This document shows positions 7,428 to 12,239 of a DNA stretch of 12,239 bases, piece after piece. Both the position numbers and the translations under genes were made by a program. The notes beneath the pieces are model-generated. The model was not told the origin of the DNA, did no database searches, and saw only the letters and a program-made list of their open reading frames with translations. Numbering within the stretch: position 1 is the first letter of the stretch; each line of letters opens with the position of its first letter. Source of the stretch: CALSMU01 sp963926405 (GTDB lineage Bacteria > Bacteroidota > Bacteroidia > Flavobacteriales_D > Parvicellaceae); the NCBI GenBank assembly GCA_963926405.1, contig CAWUXI010000097.1:1-12239 (forward strand), read 5' to 3'.

Positions 7428-8201
7428 TTAGGTTGATATGGATGCTAACTGATTGGTAATCATTGATATTCCGCTAATCACCATTATCACTATAACCCAA
7501 ATCCTAAAGTCCCTTTTACTTATACGCTTTAAGAAGGATTTTCCAATGATGTTGCCAATTGTAGCTCCAGTTCCTATTGCTAAACCATAGGCCCATCGAT
7601 CACCCATTAGACTACCTAAATAACTATAGGTACTAATTTGCATAACACCTGTGAAAAAGGAGTTAGCAGCTTTGGTTGCAATCATCTCTTCTTTTTCAAT
7701 TCCAGCATTTAAATAAAACGGGTTAAGAACAGGTCCCATTGCTCCAATTATAGTTCCTAGAGCTGCTACTACAAAACCAAGAGGAATAAATCCAATGTAA
7801 GTCATTTTAAAAGATTTAGATTTTTTTCCAAATCGATATTGAAATATTGTACTAATCAAAAATAAGCCAATGAAAATCTGAAACCATTGCAGTTCTATGT
7901 TGATAAAAAGAAATCCACCTATAATGGCTCCTACCATTGAAGCGGGAGTGGAATAGAGAACAATCTTCCAATTTATATTCTTCCAAAATAGAATCAAACG
8001 AGCTGGACGGCCAATTAAGGCTCCAAGATTAATAATTGGAGCTGCAGCTGGAGCCCCAATCATTAAACTTACGATAGGAATGTTCATGAGAGATCCACCT
8101 CCACCACCGACTGTTGAGATAGCAAACGAAATAGTTCCTGTAACAAACAATACCATTATGGTTAAGTATTCTGTTTGTATGGTGGTGAAAAATTCGTCCA
8201 T
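7428..8201 (-). CDS. TSUP (TauE/SafE) family membrane permease
   Basis: Inner membrane protein of the TauE/SafE (TSUP, DUF81) family; characterised members move sulfite, sulfoacetate or related small sulfur-containing anions. The 257 residues form about eight hydrophobic segments, in two similar halves. The first half has the glycine-rich loop STVGGGGGSLMNIP (29-42) with a following GRPAR (64-68). The second has GTIIGAMGPVLNPFY (149-163), the corresponding re-entrant motif. The ATG at 8201 gives a normal short N-terminus before the first membrane segment. It has its own promoter box and no sulfur-metabolism neighbour, so the substrate cannot be assigned. It ends 51 bases from the convergent PorP/SprF-like gene, with no strong terminator between them. 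Confidence 0.9.
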   Translation of the reverse strand: MDEFFTTIQTEYLTIMVLFVTGTISFAISTVGGGGGSLMNIPIVSLMIGAPAAAPIINLGALIGRPARLILFWKNINWKIVLYSTPASMVGAIIGGFLFINIELQWFQIFIGLFLISTIFQYRFGKKSKSFKMTYIGFIPLGFVVAALGTIIGAMGPVLNPFYLNAGIEKEEMIATKAANSFFTGVMQISTYSYLGSLMGDRWAYGLAIGTGATIGNIIGKSFLKRISKRDFRIWVIVIMVISGISMITNQLASIST

Positions 8202-8209
8202 TGCAGGCG

Positions 8210-8217
8210 CAAAGTTA
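8210..8217 (-). promoter_or_regulatory. Candidate -7 promoter box of the TSUP permease gene
   Basis: Minus-strand TAACTTTG matches TAnnTTTG perfectly and ends eight bases before the ATG at 8201, so the expected message has a leader of only a few bases. No TTTG is found at the usual -33 distance. Confidence 0.5.
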
Positions 8218-8432
8218 CAGATTTAACAAAATGTATTATTTTCTTTTTTATAAATTCACTATTTATTCTTTATGATAATGGGTAATATGTCGAAACCCAA
8301 CGTCATTTTTCAAGCATGTTATCATTGGAACATTTTCTATAACAGATATTTTAAACTTTTCTCTACTTTTGAAATCATTGTAATGCTGATTTTTAATCTA
8401 AAGCGGTGTCTTGCAAGTGAGTTGTTTTTTCT

Positions 8433-9194
8433 TCATTCTTTTCTATAATAATTTGTAAAATAGGGGTCAGATTTAAAATCATGTTTGTAAGAACAAGCTG
8501 ACTGCATTTTTTTAATCGTGACCTCTTGTAATCTATAAGCTTCTATTGGTGGCCAATAGGTTAATAGATCTTCATATTCAGGGCCTCTACCTATATTATG
8601 AACAACTAAATGCGTTGTTTTGTTATCATTCATGCTTTCAACTACTATTCCGGTGTGTCCAGCTGCAATATCCCAAAATATTATATCTCCTATTTTAAAA
8701 TCTTCAGGATTCATATTGCTAATATCTAATTTAGCACCTATGCTAGTTAAATAAGTTTGTATATTTTGAGTTCTTCTATGATCTATATTCCTATCAATAG
8801 ATTTAGTATGGTACCTAGCATAATAAGGTGTTAAATCACGTTTCATCTCTTGATGGATTAATTGTTGAAGATCAATATCTGCTGCACGAAGTGATCTAAT
8901 AAGGACATCCGTACAAACACCTCTACTTCTTTCTATATCACCTCCGGGATAATTCATTCCTCTATAGGCTCCGTCATATGTACAATATAGTTGGGTTTGA
9001 AGTTCTGCTTGTAATACAGCTTTTTCTAGAGGCTTTAGACTATCTAATACTGGATTTGTTGCCGGATTTGTTTCTGGATTTAATCCTGTAATGGTTTCTG
9101 AGTCTGTTCCAGGATTTATTTTTATTGAAGATTCACATGCTGTTAATGTAATGGCAAAACTTAAGTTTATTAATATTGGCAGTAAATTTTTCAT
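8433..9194 (-). CDS. DUF1287-family lipoprotein (E. coli YijF-like)
   Basis: Lipoprotein with a DUF1287 domain, whose biochemical role is not established to my knowledge. The signal peptide ends in lipobox LTAC (17-20). A proline/asparagine/threonine linker with a 4-residue periodicity (about 27-50) comes next, then the domain. Its conserved blocks are YDGAYRGMNYPGGD (73-86), RGVCTDV (91-97), NIDHRR (136-141), GDIIFW (169-174), GHTGIV (179-184) and VVHNIG (197-202). The invariant C94 with H180 and H199 resembles a Cys-His arrangement of NlpC/P60-like papain-fold hydrolases, so a cell wall or amide-bond activity is a reasonable inference, not a demonstration. The ATG at 9194 directly precedes the signal peptide. 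The gene lies 70 bases downstream of the gamma carbonic anhydrase on the same strand, with a marked inverted repeat between them. No TAnnTTTG box is visible in this gap, so co-transcription is possible. Confidence 0.85.
   Translation of the reverse strand: MKNLLPILINLSFAITLTACESSIKINPGTDSETITGLNPETNPATNPVLDSLKPLEKAVLQAELQTQLYCTYDGAYRGMNYPGGDIERSRGVCTDVLIRSLRAADIDLQQLIHQEMKRDLTPYYARYHTKSIDRNIDHRRTQNIQTYLTSIGAKLDISNMNPEDFKIGDIIFWDIAAGHTGIVVESMNDNKTTHLVVHNIGRGPEYEDLLTYWPPIEAYRLQEVTIKKMQSACSYKHDFKSDPYFTNYYRKE
9046..9117 (-). repeat. Degenerate 12-base tandem repeat in the lipoprotein linker
   Basis: On the plus strand, 12-base units ending in GGATTT occur at 9046-9057, 9058-9069, 9070-9081 and, exactly three units further on, 9106-9117. 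The units between have lost the motif but kept the register. On the coding strand this encodes a 4-residue NPxT-like period (NPET, NPAT, NPVL, with NPGT further upstream) in the spacer between the lipid anchor and the DUF1287 domain. Confidence 0.7.
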
Positions 9195-9198
9195 AATT

Positions 9199-9234
9199 CT
9201 ATTTTATAAGGGTTATAGTTAATCTTATAAATAG
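9199..9234. promoter_or_regulatory. AT-rich inverted repeat just upstream of the DUF1287 start codon
   Basis: Plus strand TTTATAAG (9203-9210) and CTTATAAA (9224-9231) form perfect 8-base arms around a 13-base spacer. Allowing one bulged T at 9202, three more pairs (CTA 9199-9201 with TAG 9232-9234) extend it to 11 bp. It ends five bases from the ATG at 9194. It could be an operator for a dimeric regulator or an mRNA hairpin at the start site. With no T-run on the minus strand it is a poor terminator for the carbonic anhydrase gene. Confidence 0.45.
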
Positions 9235-9264
9235 ATAATGCTACAATTATAGAATCGGTACACT

Positions 9265-9777
9265 TTATTTATACCAGCTCGAATACTTCAAATAATTATC
9301 TGCAATTCGCATAATTTCTCCTTCAAATAATGCTTGGTCCACATCCTTGATTTTCTTAGCTGGAGTACCAGCATAAATGCATCCAGATTCAACATGAGTC
9401 CCTTGAGTTAACACTGCTCCGGCTGCAATGATTGAGTTGCTTTCTACAATACAATTGTCCATTACAATTGCTCCCATTCCAATAAGGACGTTGTCTTTAA
9501 TGGTGCACCCATGGACGATTGCATTGTGTCCTATTGAAACGTTACTTCCAATGGTGGTGGGATGTTTTTTGTAGGTACAATGAACAATTGCTCCATCTTG
9601 TACATTGACCTTGTTTCCCATTTTAATATAATTGACATCAGCCCTGACCACTGCATTAAACCAAAAGCTGCAATCGTCCCCACATAATAGATCTCCAATA
9701 ATTGTTGCATTTTCAGCTAAGTAGCAATTCTCTCCAAATTGAGGAATTTTGTCATTTATTTGTTTTATTAGTGCCAT
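9265..9777 (-). CDS. Gamma carbonic anhydrase family protein
   Basis: Cytoplasmic left-handed beta-helix protein of the gamma carbonic anhydrase (YrdA/PaaY-like) family, usually trimeric with zinc or iron at the subunit interface. The hexapeptide-repeat pattern runs through about residues 20-140. The three metal ligands are present: H66 in GAIVHC, H84 and H89 in SIGHNAIVHG. Conserved R45 and D47 (VVRAD) and Q60-D61 are also there. Length (170) is typical, and the ATG at 9777 gives the usual N-terminus. Many short family members lack the proton-shuttle loop of the archaeal enzyme Cam, and this one seems short there too, so CO2 hydration is plausible but not certain. It is divergent from the Nfu gene, with a 56-base shared control region. 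Confidence 0.93.
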   Translation of the reverse strand: MALIKQINDKIPQFGENCYLAENATIIGDLLCGDDCSFWFNAVVRADVNYIKMGNKVNVQDGAIVHCTYKKHPTTIGSNVSIGHNAIVHGCTIKDNVLIGMGAIVMDNCIVESNSIIAAGAVLTQGTHVESGCIYAGTPAKKIKDVDQALFEGEIMRIADNYLKYSSWYK

Positions 9778-9794
9778 AGGTTTTTCTTTCGAAT

Positions 9795-9824
9795 CAAAAG
9801 TAACTAGTTTTACATCACAACAAA
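9795..9824 (-). promoter_or_regulatory. Promoter of the gamma carbonic anhydrase gene
   Basis: This is the best promoter in the window. On the minus strand a -33 TTTG (9824-9821) is separated by 18 bases from a perfect -7 box TACTTTTG (9802-9795). Seventeen bases follow before the ATG at 9777. For the divergent Nfu gene the same gap offers only TAGTTTTA at 9805-9812, one mismatch from the consensus. Confidence 0.6.
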
Positions 9825-9833
9825 ATTAAAATT

Positions 9834-10451
9834 ATGAAAAGGCCTGTTACAATGTATGCTGAAAGTACTCCAAATCCAGCAACGATGAAGTTTGTCGCTG
9901 ATGTTATGCTGGTATCTGATGGAAATACTGCAGAATATGTTAATCAACAAGAAGCTAAAGGTAGCTCGCGCTTAGCTGAAGCGTTATTTAATTTTCCATT
10001 TGTAAGTGGTGTTTTTATTGCTTCTAATTTTATCGCAATTACAAAAACAGACGCCTTGCAATGGGAATATGTTTCCGAAGAATTAAAAGCATTCGTTTTG
10101 GATTGGTTACAAAACAATGAGGTTATTATTGAAAATGCTCTTGAAGAGAGAGAGGTTGAAGTAACGCAAGAAGGAAATAAAGAAACCATAAGTTCTGCAC
10201 CACGGATAGTAACCGATACGGATAAGAAAATATTTGAATTATTGGAAGAGTTTGTTCGTCCAGCGGTTGAAAGTGATGGAGGCGCAATAGATTTTCAGTC
10301 ATTTGATGAAGTAACTGGAACTGTTACTGTAGTTTTAAAAGGAGCTTGTAGCGGATGCCCTTCATCTACAGCTACATTAAAAGGTGGAATTGAAAGTTTA
10401 TTAAAAACACACATGCCAGAAGTTCAGGAGGTAGTTGCTTTGGAGGGGTAG
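9834..10451 (+). CDS. Nfu-type iron-sulfur cluster carrier protein
   Basis: Iron-sulfur cluster carrier/scaffold that passes Fe-S clusters to client enzymes in the cytoplasm. It has two parts. An Nfu N-terminal domain (about 5-92) opens with the family motif ESTPNPATMKFV (10-21). A NifU-like C-terminal domain (about 128-203) contains RPAVESDGGAIDF (142-154) and the cluster-binding KGACSGCPSS with C172 and C175. A charged, low-complexity linker (about 100-125) separates them. This arrangement matches mitochondrial NFU1 and bacterial Nfu proteins, not the three-domain NifU of nitrogen fixation. The start is ATG at 9834; the next ATG (M7) would cut close to the domain. Length (205) is normal. 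No other Fe-S assembly gene is in view. Confidence 0.94.
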   Translation: MKRPVTMYAESTPNPATMKFVADVMLVSDGNTAEYVNQQEAKGSSRLAEALFNFPFVSGVFIASNFIAITKTDALQWEYVSEELKAFVLDWLQNNEVIIENALEEREVEVTQEGNKETISSAPRIVTDTDKKIFELLEEFVRPAVESDGGAIDFQSFDEVTGTVTVVLKGACSGCPSSTATLKGGIESLLKTHMPEVQEVVALEG

Positions 10452-10501
10452 AAGTAAAGCTTCTCAACCAAAGGAGTCAAGAAGGTGTAATCAAGTTTTG
10501 C

Positions 10502-10635
10502 TTAGAAACAGCGTTGTGCTTCTTTCATCATCTATTCCATATCTATTTTTAAAGCTTCCTCAGGTGTAGGATATTCTTTTATTACTTTATCCAACATACA
10601 GCTTTAGCATCCTTATGTATTAACAGCTTTTTCAT
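10502..10635 (-). pseudogene. Possible remnant of a small degraded gene
   Basis: In the 240-base gap between the Nfu stop and the TPR stop, the minus strand reads as broken coding sequence. A frame from ATG 10635 begins MKKLLIHKDAKAV and stops. A frame from ATG 10597 reads MLDKVIKEYPTPEEALKIDME, then a TAG at 10534-10532, then MMKEAQRCF up to a TAA at 10504-10502. The amphipathic, Lys/Glu-rich composition looks protein-like, and one frameshift plus one stop change would join the pieces. I do not recognise a family, and chance cannot be excluded in such a short stretch. The rest of the gap (10452-10501 and 10636-10691) shows nothing but a weak 5-bp hairpin just after the Nfu stop. Confidence 0.2.
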
Positions 10636-10691
10636 GCATGTTTTTAAAATTAGTGAGATTAATTAGTTTAATGTATTAATAAATTTGTAAT

Positions 10692-11933
10692 CTACCGATT
10701 GCTTTTATTTTTTATTAGAAAAATAATAAAGCTCATTAATGCTAGCCCTAGAATTCCAAGACTAAAGAATTTATGGTTTGAGCTTTCTTTTTGGAGCTTC
10801 AATGTTTCATTTAGTTCGAGAAGCTTTTTGTTACTCTCCATAATAATTTCTAACTGTTCTCTCTGGTTTTGAAATTGGAATTTAGCTTCCATTTCATGCA
10901 ATTTGTCAAATTGGTTTATAGAGAAAATATCTTCTTGAAGCTCTGAGTATTGTAAATGAAATTCATACGCTTTTTTATAATCTTTTATATCATAATGTAA
11001 TTCAGAAAGACTTTCATAAATTTCTTTAATATCCGATTTTGAGTTTATTGACTTTGCTAAGCGTAAGCTATTGTTGTAGTAAAACAAAGAGCTGTCGTAG
11101 CATTCAGTGTATAGGAAATAATCACCTAGATTTCTTAAGCTTTCTGAATAGGTAACTGTGTCTCCTAGTTCTTCACGTAATTTCATAGCATATAAAAAGT
11201 TGCTATATGAATCTTTCAGGTTCCCATTTAAGAAATATATGATTCCCAAGTTATTATATTGATGAGCAATTTTATGTGTAAAATCAATTTCGGAATAGAA
11301 AGCGAGGGCTTTTTTATAATAGATTTCTGCAGAGTCAAGGGTTTGGAGGTTTTGAAAATAGATACCTCTTAGGTTACAAGCATTTGCATATTCTAAATCA
11401 TCTTTTGTTTGCTGACTAATAATAAGTGCTTGATTATTATATTCAAGCATTTTTTCATGCTCACCAATATCTAGATATAGGTAGGTAATGTTATTAAGCG
11501 TTGGGAGTAAATAAGAAGAATCAGGATCTTCTTGTAATTTTTGAAGCGATAAAAAGTAATATTCTAAAGCCTTATCGTAATCTGTTTGTTCATGATGAAT
11601 TCGACCTATCCAATTGAGTGTGTTTGCAGTTTCTGTTATTTTTCCATGTTTATATCTAATTTGTAAAGATTCCATAAAAAATTCTAGAGCATCCAATCTA
11701 TTTCCTCTTCGGTATTCAATGTGAGCGAGATAATTTAATCCATGATGTTCTTCTTCCTTGTTTAGACTAGAGTAGCCTGAACGCAATAGTTCTTCGCTGT
11801 ATTTTTCTGCAGAATCTAAATCAGTTTCCAAATAGTTTTCGATGATTGGTTTTAATTCTTCTAGTTTATCCTGTGAAAAGCCTAAATTAAAAGTGCTTAA
11901 AAATAGTATGAGATATGTATAGCGAAAACTCAT
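10692..11933 (-). CDS. TPR-repeat protein with coiled coil and C-terminal membrane anchor
   Basis: Predicted exported, membrane-anchored protein of unknown role. An N-terminal signal peptide (about 1-20, ending GFS-QD) is followed by about seven to eight tetratricopeptide repeats (about 25-335), visible as recurring patterns such as DYDKALEYYFLSL (118-130), SAEIYYKKALAFY (201-213) and DYKKAYEFHLQY (318-329). Then come a coiled coil (about 340-385) and one transmembrane segment (about 389-407). The protein stops six residues later with KNKSNR. This plan equals the sensor half of Bacteroidota TPR histidine kinases and TPR-LuxR regulators, which continue with a cytoplasmic output domain after the membrane segment; none follows here in any frame. 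The ATG at 11933 shares its A with the stop of the upstream PAP2-like gene (TAATG), which implies translational coupling. It may be a scaffold or a sensor acting through a partner. Confidence 0.85.
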   Translation of the reverse strand: MSFRYTYLILFLSTFNLGFSQDKLEELKPIIENYLETDLDSAEKYSEELLRSGYSSLNKEEEHHGLNYLAHIEYRRGNRLDALEFFMESLQIRYKHGKITETANTLNWIGRIHHEQTDYDKALEYYFLSLQKLQEDPDSSYLLPTLNNITYLYLDIGEHEKMLEYNNQALIISQQTKDDLEYANACNLRGIYFQNLQTLDSAEIYYKKALAFYSEIDFTHKIAHQYNNLGIIYFLNGNLKDSYSNFLYAMKLREELGDTVTYSESLRNLGDYFLYTECYDSSLFYYNNSLRLAKSINSKSDIKEIYESLSELHYDIKDYKKAYEFHLQYSELQEDIFSINQFDKLHEMEAKFQFQNQREQLEIIMESNKKLLELNETLKLQKESSNHKFFSLGILGLALMSFIIFLIKNKSNR

Positions 11934-12239
11934 TAATCAATAAATTGTGGTTTTAGTTTAAGCATTAAAACAGATAAAGAGTGTGCAATAAAAAATGAGG
12001 CAAAAATATCTATGCTATAATGACCATGAGACATTAGAACAATAAAAACCATTAGAATAGAGTAGGTTATTGCAGTCCATTTTACACTTTTTACACTGGT
12101 TAATAAGGCATAAAAAAATGGAGTGCCAACATGCCCAGAAAAGAATAGGTCTGCGTTAAAAGAATAATAGGATAATTCATTAGGAGTTACTAATAGGGTT
12201 TCAGGAGGTCCAAGATGGGTAAGAGCGATAAAAAAGCAC
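11933..12239 (-). CDS. PAP2-like phosphatase / sphingomyelin-synthase-like membrane protein, C-terminal 101 residues
   Basis: This is the 3' part of a gene entering from the right edge, open from 12238 to a TAA at 11935-11933. The visible 101 residues include NADLFFSGHVGTP and, about 35 residues later, SHGHYSIDIFASF. This is the histidine-histidine-aspartate arrangement of the PAP2 C-terminal / sphingomyelin synthase-related phosphatases: the first His in SGH, the second in GHYSID and the Asp four residues on. Between and after these lie hydrophobic membrane helices. Members hydrolyse or transfer lipid phosphate groups in the membrane. The substrate cannot be told from this fragment. The start and N-terminal helices lie outside the window. 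Its stop overlaps the TPR start by one base, so the two are very likely one operon. Confidence 0.8.
   Translation of the reverse strand, partial: CFFIALTHLGPPETLLVTPNELSYYSFNADLFFSGHVGTPFFYALLTSVKSVKWTAITYSILMVFIVLMSHGHYSIDIFASFFIAHSLSVLMLKLKPQFID

Noticed and set aside
9944..10189. Minus-strand open frame inside the Nfu gene
   Set aside because: Antisense shadow; the Nfu domains are continuous on the plus strand.
1..12239. CRISPR array, tRNA/rRNA, insertion sequence, prophage, toxin-antitoxin or defence island
   Set aside because: No spaced direct repeats, cloverleaf-like segments, transposase motifs, terminal inverted repeats or recognisable defence domains were seen.

Overview
The window reads as a chromosomal segment from a low-GC member of the Bacteroidota, most likely Flavobacteriia or a close relative. 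Three observations support this. It carries a PorP/SprF-family protein, known essentially only from type IX secretion organisms. Promoter-like TAnnTTTG boxes (the Bacteroidota -7 element) lie just upstream of several genes. Shine-Dalgarno sequences are almost absent, and protein families such as the gamma carbonic anhydrase, the Nfu protein and the TPR protein look typical of the group. There is no tRNA, rRNA, CRISPR array, insertion sequence or phage gene that I can see.

Layout. Positions 1-970 (minus) hold ribD of riboflavin synthesis, cut by the left edge. Positions 1033-1869 (minus) hold a lipoprotein of the VanX-type D-Ala-D-Ala dipeptidase family. Positions 1957-2445 (plus) hold a YajQ-family nucleotide-binding protein. 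Positions 2477-4339 (minus) hold an Uup-like ABC-F ATPase. A terminator at about 4374-4409 separates it from a long-chain acyl-CoA synthetase at 4430-6178 (minus). A PorP/SprF-family outer membrane protein lies at 6381-7376 (plus). A TSUP (TauE/SafE) permease lies at 7428-8201 (minus). A DUF1287 lipoprotein at 8433-9194 (minus) sits downstream of a gamma carbonic anhydrase at 9265-9777 (minus), which is divergent from an Nfu-type Fe-S protein at 9834-10451 (plus). After a 240-base stretch with a possible gene fossil comes a TPR membrane protein at 10692-11933 (minus). Its start codon overlaps the stop of a PAP2-like phosphatase that enters from the right edge.

The genes do not form one pathway. 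Most are single transcription units of housekeeping or envelope function. The only firm coupling is the one-base overlap between the PAP2-like gene and the TPR gene. The gamma carbonic anhydrase and DUF1287 genes could be co-transcribed, but a conspicuous inverted repeat lies between them. I found no convincing undescribed multi-gene system. The points most worth a second look are the PAP2-TPR pair, whose TPR protein looks like a sensor without an output domain; the inverted repeat before the DUF1287 gene; the promoter boxes that correct one start codon and predict leaderless messages; and the degraded reading frame at 10502-10635.
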